From: Sediminibacter sp. Hel_I_10
GTDB taxonomy: Bacteria > Bacteroidota > Bacteroidia > Flavobacteriales > Flavobacteriaceae
Direction: 5' to 3'
NCBI RefSeq assembly: GCF_000688335.1
Contig: NZ_JHZX01000001.1
Span: 2,852,001 to 2,916,000 of the forward strand
Length of the DNA: 64,000 nt
Made by a program: the position numbers and the translations under genes. This document shows, one piece after another, positions 36,395-44,964 of the stretch; position 1 is the first letter of the stretch; every line of letters starts with the position of its first letter. The notes under the pieces are model-generated. The model did not search any database and was not told the DNA's origin. It saw only the letters and a program-made list of their open reading frames with translations.

Positions 36395-37846
36395 TTACCT
36401 TTTTTCAGCTAATCCGCGAGTCAACCAGCCTCTTCTGCTGGCCGTAGCAATAGCATAAGGTGTAATCCAAAATAATCCAAAAGTGTAAAGTATGCTGTAT
36501 GAGTATGCCCAAATAGCTTCTTTGATTTCATAGCGATTAGAATAAAATACCACTGAAAACGAAGATAGAATTAAAATACTTACTAGTGTTGAACTGAAAA
36601 ATAGCACAGGATGGGTGATCACAAAGAACAGCATGAACAATACAAATGGGTAACTCATGATGATTTTAAACGACTGGCTTAAAAACAATAAACGCGTTCC
36701 TGATTTTGCGCCTTCTCTAAAATTAGTGAAGACATACTTTGACATTTCAATATTTTCACGAACATTACTACGACCCCATCTAATGAACATTTTGTATAAA
36801 CCTCGGTATTGCTCTGGCACATTAGTATAGGCAACGGCGTTCCTTTGAAACAATACGTGTTTTCCTTGTTTTAAGATCATGTTGGTCATTGCTCGATCTT
36901 CACCAATGTCAGAAGGTTGCCCCATAAACGTTTGATTGATCCAATCTTGCAAACAGTTGTGTACCGCAGTGCTCCTATAAGCAGCTAATGCGCCTGGCGT
37001 ACATAATACCGATTTTAATGTGCTTTCTGCAGAACGAACAAACTCAAAACTTAAAACAAAACTCACATCCAGCATTCGTGGCAACATGGCCTTTTTATTG
37101 TTTAAAACTCTAATGTTACCGGCAACTGCTCCACATTGTGCATCAATAACAAACGGGCTAACCAATTTTCTAAGCGTATCGGTCTTTACAATGGAGTCAC
37201 TATCTACAGTTACATAGACATCTCCGGTTCCCAAGTTGAATCCACGGTATAAAGCATGTCTTTTTCCTTGGTTGGAAGGCTGTTGATAAATCTCTAAACG
37301 ATCACCTAAACGCTTTTTAGCAGCCTGCATCCATTTCCATGTATCATCTTTACTGCCGTCATCTATAGAGATCAACTGTAATTTTTGTTCGGGGAAGTCG
37401 CTATCTGCTAAACTCATCAATGTATCATACACTTGTTTGCTCTCGTTATAAGCTGGTACAATTACAGTACAGGTGGGTAGCTCGTTATCTGTTACAGATG
37501 GAATGGCTTTATATTTAAAATAGCGATAAAGCATATAGACAAAAAAACTGGCTTTAAAAGCAAATAACCCTGCAGCAATGGCCATAAACGTTAATCCCCA
37601 TACAGAATTCATACGTTCTAAATTTAATTGCTCAAAGTCATTTTGAAATGTAAACGCGAGATAGATGGCACCAATCATGAGTGCAAAAGAGCTTAATATA
37701 ACAGTGATGCCCCATGGGGTCGTTATTTTATCTGAAAGATTATGTTTGTTTTGATAATATGAAGAACGATCTTGGTTAGATCTAGTGTTTAATGCGGTTT
37801 CCGAATCTGGATTCGGTTTGGTTGAGGGAGTTTCATTTGAAATCAT
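36395..37846 (-). CDS. Processive family 2 glycosyltransferase (hyaluronan/chitin synthase-like)
   Basis: A 483-residue membrane glycosyltransferase. Two N-terminal TM segments (about 47-67 and 82-107) precede a GT2 catalytic domain: CTVIVPAYNESKQVYDTL, SIDDGSKDDTW, TVDSDSIVKTDTL (DxD) and GEDRAMTNMIL (the ED base), with RWGRSNVRE in the place of the QxxRW product-binding motif. Several C-terminal TM segments follow. This layout is that of synthases that polymerise and extrude a homopolymer or disaccharide repeat. It is a single-gene unit apart from the main locus. The expected QxxRW is degenerate (FIRWGRS), which is common in the NodC/HAS-like branch. Confidence 0.85.
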   Translation of the reverse strand: MISNETPSTKPNPDSETALNTRSNQDRSSYYQNKHNLSDKITTPWGITVILSSFALMIGAIYLAFTFQNDFEQLNLERMNSVWGLTFMAIAAGLFAFKASFFVYMLYRYFKYKAIPSVTDNELPTCTVIVPAYNESKQVYDTLMSLADSDFPEQKLQLISIDDGSKDDTWKWMQAAKKRLGDRLEIYQQPSNQGKRHALYRGFNLGTGDVYVTVDSDSIVKTDTLRKLVSPFVIDAQCGAVAGNIRVLNNKKAMLPRMLDVSFVLSFEFVRSAESTLKSVLCTPGALAAYRSTAVHNCLQDWINQTFMGQPSDIGEDRAMTNMILKQGKHVLFQRNAVAYTNVPEQYRGLYKMFIRWGRSNVRENIEMSKYVFTNFREGAKSGTRLLFLSQSFKIIMSYPFVLFMLFFVITHPVLFFSSTLVSILILSSFSVVFYSNRYEIKEAIWAYSYSILYTFGLFWITPYAIATASRRGWLTRGLAEKR

Positions 37847-38020
37847 ACATCTGTTTTTTGAGTTTTTCTTGATCTGATATTAGATGTACGTGCTTAGTTT
37901 GCGTTTAGATGCTTTTTGTATTTTTTTTAAGAAAACACCTTTCTTTTTTATGTGTTTTTAATAGTAATTATGGTTTTGAGGTAATCAAAAATTGAGGATT
38001 GAAAATCATTATTAGGCATA

Positions 38021-38055
38021 AAAAAACCTCACAGATTTTAAAAATCTGTGAGGTT
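38021..38055 (-). terminator. Intrinsic terminator of pnp
   Basis: AACCTCACAGATTTT (38025-38039) pairs with AAAATCTGTGAGGTT (38041-38055) in a long near-perfect stem with a tiny loop. TTTTTT follows on the minus strand. It starts 27 nt after the pnp stop. Confidence 0.85.
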
Positions 38056-38081
38056 AGTATTAATTACTAAGACTTAACTAA

Positions 38082-40346
38082 TTAGTCGTCGTTTCTGTCT
38101 TCTCTAGGTTTGCGATCATCACGACGGTTGTCACGCCCGCGATTATCTCTACCTCTGTTGTTGTCACGTCCACCGCTGCGACTATCTCTACTGTTATCTC
38201 TTGGAGGTCTTTCTTTAAAACCTTCTGGTTTTGGTAAGATAGCCTTACGAGATACCTTTTCTTTGCGGGTTCTAGAATCCACACCAAAGTATTTCACATC
38301 AAATACATCGCCCATATTTACAACGTCCGATACATTCTCAGTGCGTTCCCATGCCAATTCAGATACGTGAAGCAATACTTCGTTGCCAGGAGCATCCAAA
38401 TATTCAACTACAGCACCAAAATCTAACATTTTGATCACTTTTACTTCGTAAACGCTACCCACTTCAGGCTTAAACAAAATAGCATCAATTCTTGCCATTA
38501 CAGCTTCGATACCTTTTTTGCCAACACCTAAAATTTCAACAATACCTTCTTCGGTTACTGGATCTTCGTTAATAACGATAGTCGTCTCAGTTTCCTTTTG
38601 CATTTCCTGAATCACTTTTCCACCAGGCCCAATTAAGGCTCCGATAAATTCGTTAGGAACACGTCTTGTTACCATTGTAGGCGCATGTTCTTTAACATCA
38701 GCATTAGGAGTAGCAATTGTATCTGTCAATTTTTCTAAGATATGTAAACGACCAGCTCTCGCCTGTTGTAAAGCATTTACTAGTATCTCGTATGATAATC
38801 CTTTTACTTTGATATCCATTTGGCAAGCCGTGATACCATCTGCAGTACCAGTCACTTTAAAATCCATATCTCCTAAATGATCTTCATCACCTAAAATATC
38901 AGATAATACAGCATATTTCCCAGATACTGCGTCAGAGATTAATCCCATAGCAATACCAGAAACTGGCTTTATCATTTGAACACCTGCATCCATAAGGGCC
39001 ATTGTACCAGAACAAACCGTTGCCATAGAAGACGAACCATTAGATTCTAAAACTTCAGAAACCACTCTTACTGTGTAAGGACAATCTGCAGGAATCATAT
39101 TTTTTAAAGCACGTTGTGCTAAGTTACCATGCCCAACTTCACGACGTGATGTGCCACGAATTGGTCTTGCTTCACCTGTACAGAAAGGAGGGAAGTTGTA
39201 GTGTAAATAGAAACGCTCTTCGCCTTCTTGAGATGGCATATCTATTTGATTGGCATCTCTTGAAGTACCTAAAGTTACAGTTGCTAACGCTTGCGTTTCT
39301 CCACGTGTAAATATGGCAGAACCGTGCGTTGATGGTAAGTAATCAACCTCACACCAAATTGGTCTAATTTCATCAGTCTTACGACCATCTAAACGTAAAC
39401 CTTCCTCTAATGTTAAATCTCTAATAGCAGCTTTTTCGGCTTTTCTATAATAATCAGATACTAATCCGCCATAATCCTCTAATTCCTCTTCAGAAAATGT
39501 AGCTTTAATATCTTCTTTTATTTTTTGAAATGCATCACTTCTTTCATGCTTAGCAGATCCAGCTTTTGCAATAGCATACACTTTATCGTAAGCCATGTCA
39601 TGTACCTTCTGCTCTAAATCTTTGTCTTCTCTTTCTCCTTCGTATTCACGTACAGCTTTCTTTCCGAAGGCTTCTGCTAATCTTACTTGAGCAGCACATT
39701 GCGTTTTAATATGCTCGTGAGCGAATTTGATGGCTTCTGCCATTTCTTCTTCAGAAATTTCATGCATTTCACCCTCTACCATCATTACTGAATCTGCAGA
39801 AGCACCAATCATCATATCAATATCTGACTCTTCTAATTGAGCAAACGTTGGATTAATAATGAATTCTCCATTAACACGACCAACTCTTGCTTCAGAGATT
39901 GCACATTCAAATGGGAAATCTGATAATTGAATAGCAGCAGAAGCAGCTAATCCTGCCATTGCATCTGGCATTACCTCTGGATCATGAGACATTAACTGAA
40001 TCATTACCTGCGTTTCAGCATGATAATCTTTTGGGAAAAGCGGACGTAAAACTCTGTCCACTAAACGCATGGTCAATACTTCACCATCACTAGGTCTAGC
40101 TTCTCTTTTGAAGAAACCTCCTGGGTAACGACCAGCAGCCGCAAATTTTTCACGGTAATCTACCGTAAGTGGAAGAAAGTCCACATCACTTTGTTTGTAA
40201 TTGGAAACTACTGTACATAATAACATACATTTTCCCGATTGAACAACAACAGAACCGTGTGCCTGTTTTGCTAATTTTCCGGTTTCGATAGAAATTTCCC
40301 TACCGTCACCAAGGTCAATAACCTCTTTGAATGTTTTTGGAATCAT
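38082..40346 (-). CDS. pnp: Polynucleotide phosphorylase
   Basis: A 754-residue 3'-5' exoribonuclease that degrades RNA phosphorolytically. It has two RNase PH-like domains: the first contains [20 protein letters not shown], the second contains [18 protein letters not shown] and [22 protein letters not shown] domain ([14 protein letters not shown]) and an S1 domain ([18 protein letters not shown]) follow. The C-terminal ~45 residues are an RG/RD-rich tail (about [18 protein letters not shown]), likely an RNA- or protein-binding extension. It lies downstream of rpsO on the same strand, the usual bacterial order. Confidence 0.97.
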   Translation of the reverse strand: MIPKTFKEVIDLGDGREISIETGKLAKQAHGSVVVQSGKCMLLCTVVSNYKQSDVDFLPLTVDYREKFAAAGRYPGGFFKREARPSDGEVLTMRLVDRVLRPLFPKDYHAETQVMIQLMSHDPEVMPDAMAGLAASAAIQLSDFPFECAISEARVGRVNGEFIINPTFAQLEESDIDMMIGASADSVMMVEGEMHEISEEEMAEAIKFAHEHIKTQCAAQVRLAEAFGKKAVREYEGEREDKDLEQKVHDMAYDKVYAIAKAGSAKHERSDAFQKIKEDIKATFSEEELEDYGGLVSDYYRKAEKAAIRDLTLEEGLRLDGRKTDEIRPIWCEVDYLPSTHGSAIFTRGETQALATVTLGTSRDANQIDMPSQEGEERFYLHYNFPPFCTGEARPIRGTSRREVGHGNLAQRALKNMIPADCPYTVRVVSEVLESNGSSSMATVCSGTMALMDAGVQMIKPVSGIAMGLISDAVSGKYAVLSDILGDEDHLGDMDFKVTGTADGITACQMDIKVKGLSYEILVNALQQARAGRLHILEKLTDTIATPNADVKEHAPTMVTRRVPNEFIGALIGPGGKVIQEMQKETETTIVINEDPVTEEGIVEILGVGKKGIEAVMARIDAILFKPEVGSVYEVKVIKMLDFGAVVEYLDAPGNEVLLHVSELAWERTENVSDVVNMGDVFDVKYFGVDSRTRKEKVSRKAILPKPEGFKERPPRDNSRDSRSGGRDNNRGRDNRGRDNRRDDRKPREDRNDD

Positions 40347-40467
40347 AAATTTGTAATTCTAGTTCTGCAACATTTTGCAAGAACAATGTTAAACAATGGT
40401 CTCCGCCTTTGCACAGGTCGGATGATGTTGTGTTGTAGTTGTTGTTGTGTGACCAATGAAAAACTGC

Positions 40468-40503
40468 TAATCCTATCCCAAGTTTTTGAGAACTGTAGGA
40501 TTA
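40468..40503 (-). other. Imperfect hairpin in the pnp 5' region
   Basis: TAATCCTA (40468-40475) can pair with TAGGATTA (40496-40503) about 120 nt upstream of the pnp ATG. pnp leaders in E. coli carry a stem used in autoregulation, but that comparison is by analogy only. The intergenic region rpsO-pnp is otherwise featureless. Confidence 0.3.
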
Positions 40504-40560
40504 TAATCTGCTTTATTTTTAAAACGACTTTTAAACTCTTTCGCCTGAGTTATATAAAAT

Positions 40561-40584
40561 AAAAACCACGCTTAAAGGCGTGGT
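40561..40584 (-). terminator. Intrinsic terminator of rpsO
   Basis: ACCACGC (40565-40571) pairs with GCGTGGT (40578-40584) around a 6-nt loop, with TTTTTATTTT following on the minus strand. It lies 14 nt after the rpsO stop codon and separates rpsO from pnp. Confidence 0.8.
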
Positions 40585-40597
40585 CTTTATATTTGGA

Positions 40598-40867
40598 TTA
40601 TTTTCTTAATCCTAATTCTTTAACGATGGCACGATATCTTAAGATATCTTTTTTGATGAGGTAGTCTAATAAAGACCTACGCTTACCAACTAATTTTACT
40701 AACGAACGCTCTGTATTGTAATCTTTACGATTGTTTTTTAAGTGTCCTGTTAAATGGTTGATTCTGTAAGTGAAAAGAGCAATTTGTCCTTCGGCAGTGC
40801 CAGTATCTTTTGCGTCTTTACCATGTTTTTTAAAGATGGCCTCTTTTTCTTTTTGATCTAAATACAT
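40598..40867 (-). CDS. rpsO: 30S ribosomal protein S15
   Basis: An 89-residue protein that binds the central domain of 16S rRNA and helps assemble the platform of the small subunit. TGTAEGQIALFTYRINHLTGHL and the conserved KDYNTERSLVKLVGKRRSLLDYL are diagnostic. Its own promoter and terminator flank it, so it is not clearly co-transcribed with pnp. Confidence 0.97.
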   Translation of the reverse strand: MYLDQKEKEAIFKKHGKDAKDTGTAEGQIALFTYRINHLTGHLKNNRKDYNTERSLVKLVGKRRSLLDYLIKKDILRYRAIVKELGLRK

Positions 40868-40922
40868 GCTAATATTGTTGTAAATGATTGTTATGTACGT
40901 TGAAAGATTTTCTTTCAGGCTG

Positions 40923-40930
40923 CAAATATA
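40923..40930 (-). promoter_or_regulatory. Promoter -7 element of rpsO
   Basis: Reads TATATTTG on the minus strand, 55 nt before the rpsO ATG, matching TAnnTTTG. Confidence 0.5.
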
Positions 40931-40980
40931 TTAAATTATTTGTAAATTTAATTGCTCGTAATCAGTTTCTTTTGGGGTAA

Positions 40981-40988
40981 TAATTTTG
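40981..40988 (+). promoter_or_regulatory. Promoter -7 element of the PAS kinase gene
   Basis: TAATTTTG at 40981-40988 matches TAnnTTTG, 55 nt before the ATG. No TTG lies at the usual distance. Confidence 0.4.
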
Positions 40989-41043
40989 CTTATACGGTAC
41001 GACTTCACTCGTTGAAGATCTTATCTTTAAAACTAAAACAAAT

Positions 41044-42141
41044 ATGTCTGAACATCTTTTAAAGGATAAATTATTTGAAAACATATTTGACAATGCCAAT
41101 GGCGGTATTTCTATAGTTAATCCATCTGGTAAGTGGTTGAGGGTGAATCAAAGCATTGTTGATTTGTTGGGTTACACTAAGGAAGAGCTTTATGGAATGG
41201 CATTTCAAGATATTACCCACCGTGATGATTTAGATACAGATCTAAATCATTTTGATCAAATGCTAAGAGGTGAGATTGAATCTTATAAAATTGAAAAGCG
41301 CTATTTTCATAAAAATGGTTCTATAGTATGGAGCCATTTGTCGGTTTCTATGGTAAAGGATGATCTAAACAAACCTCTTTACTTCATTGCACAAATTATA
41401 GATATTACTGCTGAGAAGGAGACTGCTTTAAAAAACCAGCTTCTCATGGATATCGTAAGGGATAAAAATGATAAGCTTAATAATTTTGCTGATATCGCTA
41501 CTCATGATTTGAGAACCCACGTTGGAAACCTTGGTTCCATTACAGAATTTATGGCTGATGAATTTGATGGGATTAATGACAGTGAAAATTTTAAGATGTG
41601 GACCGAATCTCTCAAAAACTTAAAAGACACCTTAAATCATTTAGATGCCATTCGATATAATCACCCTTTTAATAAAATTAATTTAAGCGCCATTTCGCTT
41701 TACGAATGTGTAAATCAAACCATCTATAATGTCACCGCTATTGCGAGAAAAAACGATGTGAACATTATTAGCAATGTAGAAAGTGGGTTGTACGTACTTG
41801 CGATTGATGCTTATTTAGATAGTATTATTCTTAATTTTTTGACCAATGCTATTAAATATAGATCTGATGACCGAATGTCTTATATAGAAGTAAATTCTAG
41901 AATGGAGGATGATTTTGTGATTCTTGATATTTCAGATAATGGTCAAGGAATTGATTTGAACGTGAACTCAAATAAATTATTTACGTTGAATGGTAACTTT
42001 GGTGATCACGAAGACTCTCGCGGGATTGGTCTTTTTATTACAAAAAAACATATTGAAAGTATTGGAGGGAAAATTGAAGTAGAAAGTAAACTAGGTAAGG
42101 GCAGCTGCTTCTCCGTATATTTAAAGAAATATAGCGCATAG
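41044..42141 (+). CDS. PAS-domain sensor histidine kinase
   Basis: A 365-residue cytoplasmic kinase. A PAS domain (about 10-125, ISIVNPSGKWLRVNQSIVDLLGYTKEEL) is followed by a HisKA-like helix with the phosphoacceptor His154 in ATHDLRTHVGNLG, then an ATPase domain with NFLTNAIKYR (N box), LDISDNGQGID (G1) and DSRGIGLFITKKHIES (G2). It has no transmembrane segment, so it probably senses an intracellular signal. There is no response regulator next to it; it may be an orphan or work through a phosphorelay elsewhere. Confidence 0.9.
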   Translation: MSEHLLKDKLFENIFDNANGGISIVNPSGKWLRVNQSIVDLLGYTKEELYGMAFQDITHRDDLDTDLNHFDQMLRGEIESYKIEKRYFHKNGSIVWSHLSVSMVKDDLNKPLYFIAQIIDITAEKETALKNQLLMDIVRDKNDKLNNFADIATHDLRTHVGNLGSITEFMADEFDGINDSENFKMWTESLKNLKDTLNHLDAIRYNHPFNKINLSAISLYECVNQTIYNVTAIARKNDVNIISNVESGLYVLAIDAYLDSIILNFLTNAIKYRSDDRMSYIEVNSRMEDDFVILDISDNGQGIDLNVNSNKLFTLNGNFGDHEDSRGIGLFITKKHIESIGGKIEVESKLGKGSCFSVYLKKYSA

Positions 42142-42160
42142 TTTAAAAATAAAACAATAA

Positions 42161-42190
42161 AAAGCGAACCAAATCTTGGTTCGCTTTTTT
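42161..42190 (+). terminator. Intrinsic terminator after the PAS kinase gene
   Basis: AAAGCGAACCAA (42161-42172) pairs with TTGGTTCGCTTT (42176-42187) around a 3-nt loop and is followed by more T. The A-rich left flank may let it also serve the minus-strand lipoprotein gene at 42212, so it may be bidirectional. Confidence 0.85.
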
Positions 42191-42211
42191 TTATAGTCTA
42201 AAAAAATCTAG

Positions 42212-42751
42212 TTAGATAGCGTCTATCGTAACTGTGGTATCTAAATCAACGATAACATCAAACTCAGCAGGAGTACTGCTTATTGTTCCCATTAAGGTAA
42301 TAGTTAATGTAGGGTTGCTCTCCAAATAATTTCCAATAGCATTAAGCTGTGAGGCCTCAGCAATATTGTAAACGGTATTGTTGTCATCAGATGTTTTTAA
42401 TTCAATATCAGCAACTGCAATGATTGTATCTCCAAAGTTTAAAGTGGCACTAGTTACTGTAACCTCTTCGGCACCAACGTAGTTGTCAATTTCAAAAGTA
42501 AGACTGTTTATCGTTACATCCTGAATCAAGTCTAAATTATCTTGAATATCTTGATTGGTTGTAATGCTAAGTGTTGCGGTTTCGTTTAATGTTGCTGGAT
42601 TTCCTTCTGAATCTTCTGAAACAGATACATTAATAGTCGTATTGAAATCTTCATTAATATCAAAATCTGTAAGCTCATCGAGCTCATCACAAGAATAAAA
42701 ACTAACTAAAATTAACGTTAAGGCTAAGGCAATTGATTTTTGGATTTTCAC
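42212..42751 (-). CDS. Hypothetical lipoprotein, secreted
   Basis: A protein of about 179 residues from the GTG at 42751 (KIQKSIALALTLILVSFYSC gives a clean signal peptide and lipobox; a TTG further upstream, at 42814, is open but would place hydrophobic and charged residues before it). The mature part is rich in Asp, Thr and Ile, with a beta-sandwich-like pattern of alternating strands (TATLSITTNQ, TVTSATLNFGDTIIAV, LTITLMGTIS). I recognise no domain. The residues after the cysteine (CDELDE) are acidic rather than the K-acidic surface-export pattern. A similar topology is common for small outer-membrane lipoproteins in flavobacteria. Confidence 0.7.
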   Translation of the reverse strand: MKIQKSIALALTLILVSFYSCDELDELTDFDINEDFNTTINVSVSEDSEGNPATLNETATLSITTNQDIQDNLDLIQDVTINSLTFEIDNYVGAEEVTVTSATLNFGDTIIAVADIELKTSDDNNTVYNIAEASQLNAIGNYLESNPTLTITLMGTISSTPAEFDVIVDLDTTVTIDAI

Positions 42752-42840
42752 AATAAATTGGTTTATTTTAATAGTTAGTGTCAAAAAATCAAAAAGGTTA
42801 ACCGTAAATATCAATTATTTTTAAAATAATATCAAATACG

Positions 42841-43698
42841 TTAAGCTCTAACAGGATGATTGCTTATCAAATCGATATATAAGTTAATCTTGTCTTTCAA
42901 ATGTTTTCTATGCGTAATAAAATCTAAAAAACCATGTTCTAATAGAAATTCTGAAGTTTGAAATCCTTCAGGAAGTTCTTGACCTGTGGTGTCTTTTACT
43001 ACACGTGGACCAGCAAAACCAATCAATGCACCCGGCTCACTAATATTGATATCTCCTAACATGGCAAATGATGCGGTAGTACCACCTGTTGTTGGGTCTG
43101 TACATAGGGAGATGTAAGGGATTCCTGCATTTGCTAATTGTGCAAGCTTTACCGAAGTTTTAGCTAATTGCATAAGCGAAAGCGCAGCCTCCATCATACG
43201 GGCTCCTCCAGACTTAGAAATGATCATAAAAGGAATGTTGTTCTTCAAAGAATAATCTGCTGCTCTAGCAATTTTCTCTCCAACAACACTACCCATAGAC
43301 CCTCCAATAAAACTAAAGTCCATACAAGCAATCACGAGATCTTTACCTTTAGATTTGCCTACACCAGTGCGTACAGCGTCTTTTAAATTTGTTTTATCCT
43401 GAGCCGCTTTTAAGCGGTCTGGATATTTTTTGGTGTCCTCAAACTTCAATGGATCCTTTGAAGTAAGACCTTTATCAAATTCTTTATATTTATTGTCGTC
43501 AAACAACATTTCAAAATACTCATTACTTCCAATTCTAACGTGATAACCATCTTCTGGACTCACGTAGAAGTTTTTTTCGAGTTCTTCTGTATCTATTACT
43601 TTTCCAGTCGGACTCTTATACCAAAGACCTTTAGGGGTGTCCTTTTTTTCTTCGGTGGTTGTGGTAATTCCTTTTTCTTTTCTTTTAAACCAAGACAT
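42841..43698 (-). CDS. accD: Acetyl-CoA carboxylase carboxyltransferase beta subunit
   Basis: A 285-residue subunit that transfers the carboxyl group from biotin to acetyl-CoA in fatty-acid synthesis, paired with AccA (not in the window). [10 protein letters not shown] and [10 protein letters not shown] occupy the positions of the usual zinc-ribbon CPxC and CPxC pairs, so the four cysteines are missing. The catalytic crotonase-like core is intact: [38 protein letters not shown] and [17 protein letters not shown]. The cysteine loss is, to my knowledge, general in flavobacteria. Confidence 0.95.
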   Translation of the reverse strand: MSWFKRKEKGITTTTEEKKDTPKGLWYKSPTGKVIDTEELEKNFYVSPEDGYHVRIGSNEYFEMLFDDNKYKEFDKGLTSKDPLKFEDTKKYPDRLKAAQDKTNLKDAVRTGVGKSKGKDLVIACMDFSFIGGSMGSVVGEKIARAADYSLKNNIPFMIISKSGGARMMEAALSLMQLAKTSVKLAQLANAGIPYISLCTDPTTGGTTASFAMLGDINISEPGALIGFAGPRVVKDTTGQELPEGFQTSEFLLEHGFLDFITHRKHLKDKINLYIDLISNHPVRA

Positions 43699-43701
43699 AT
43701 C

Positions 43702-43727
43702 GATTTACGATTTAGATTTACGATTTT
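43702..43727. repeat. Tandem 13-bp repeat upstream of accD
   Basis: GATTTACGATTTA (43702-43714) is repeated as GATTTACGATTTT (43715-43727), immediately upstream of the accD start on the other strand. Short repeats of this kind occur between genes in flavobacteria. No function is evident. Confidence 0.5.
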
Positions 43728-43772
43728 CAGGTGAGTGAAATCGGTATAAAAATGAACTTAAGTCTTTAGAGA

Positions 43773-44840
43773 TTATAGTGTATCAACATTATTAAGATCT
43801 TCAAACGCTTTTTTCAAACGCGCTACAAAGGCATCTTCTCCTTTACGTAACCAAACTCTAGGGTCATAATACTTTTTGTTAGGGACATCAGATCCATCAG
43901 GATTACCAATTTGCTCTTGCAAATAATCCTTTTTATCTTGAATATAATCTCTAACACCTGATAAAAAAGCATATTGCATATCGGTATCAATGTTCATTTT
44001 GATCACACCGTAGCCTATAGCTTCTCTTATTTCTTCTACAGTTGAACCAGATCCACCGTGAAATACAAAATCAATATGATTGTGTGGAAGATTATGTTTT
44101 TTAGAAAGATATTCTTGAGAGTTCTTTAAAATTTTCGGAGTCAATTTTACATTTCCTGGCTTATACACTCCATGCACATTTCCAAAGGCAGCAGCTATTG
44201 TAAATTGATTACTTACTTTGCTTAATTCTTCATAAGCATAAGCAACTTCTTCTGGTTGTGTATATAATTTAGAATCATCAACATCACTATTGTCAACGCC
44301 ATCTTCTTCACCGCCAGTGATTCCTAATTCAATCTCTAAAGTCATTCCCATTTTGCTCATACGCTCTAAATACGTCTTGCAAATTTCAATGTTCTCTTCT
44401 ATTGGTTCTTCGGAAAGATCAATCATGTGAGAACTGTAAAGCGGCTTGCCGGTTTCTTTGAAATGTGCTTCACTAGCATCCAACAATCCATCTATCCAAG
44501 GCAATAATTTTTTTGCGCAGTGGTCTGTATGTAAAATTACAGGTACGCCGTAAGCTTCGGCCAATAAATGAACGTGCTTAGCACCTGCAATGGCACCAAC
44601 AATAGCTGCCTTTTGGTCGTCATTACTTAAGCTCTTTCCTGCATTAAACTGTGCGCCTCCATTTGAGAACTGTATGATAACAGGAGCGTTTAACGTCTTT
44701 GCCGTTTCTAAAACACCGTTGATGGTATTAGATCCAATTACATTTACCGCTGGTAAGGCAAACCCTTTTTCTTTCGCTAAATTGAAAATAGCTTGAACTT
44801 CTTTTCCTGTGGCTACACCTGCTTTTATATTGTGACTCAT
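43773..44840 (-). CDS. fbaA: Class II fructose-bisphosphate aldolase
   Basis: A 355-residue zinc-dependent aldolase of glycolysis and gluconeogenesis (class IIA, the long type). PVILHTDHCAKKLLPWIDG contains the catalytic Asp and a zinc histidine, LEIELGITGGEEDGVDNS the Glu/Gly loop, IAAAFGNVHGVYKPGNV and DFVFHGGSGSTVEEI further metal and phosphate contacts. The -7 element TATTTTTG (minus) at 44867-44874 lies 26 nt upstream. Confidence 0.96.
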   Translation of the reverse strand: MSHNIKAGVATGKEVQAIFNLAKEKGFALPAVNVIGSNTINGVLETAKTLNAPVIIQFSNGGAQFNAGKSLSNDDQKAAIVGAIAGAKHVHLLAEAYGVPVILHTDHCAKKLLPWIDGLLDASEAHFKETGKPLYSSHMIDLSEEPIEENIEICKTYLERMSKMGMTLEIELGITGGEEDGVDNSDVDDSKLYTQPEEVAYAYEELSKVSNQFTIAAAFGNVHGVYKPGNVKLTPKILKNSQEYLSKKHNLPHNHIDFVFHGGSGSTVEEIREAIGYGVIKMNIDTDMQYAFLSGVRDYIQDKKDYLQEQIGNPDGSDVPNKKYYDPRVWLRKGEDAFVARLKKAFEDLNNVDTL

Positions 44841-44866
44841 AATTTGATTAAGATTAATTAAGACTC

Positions 44867-44874
44867 CAAAAATA
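44867..44874 (-). promoter_or_regulatory. Promoter -7 element of fbaA
   Basis: Reads TATTTTTG on the minus strand (TAnnTTTG match), 26 nt upstream of the fbaA ATG. No TTG is found at the usual spacing. Confidence 0.45.
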
Positions 44875-44964
44875 CGTAAAATTTGAGTAATATTTTAAGG
44901 ATTTACTCGGATTCAAAGTGAGGGTCTTACCGCAATCGATGTCGTGATTTGCGTTTTACTTAGG

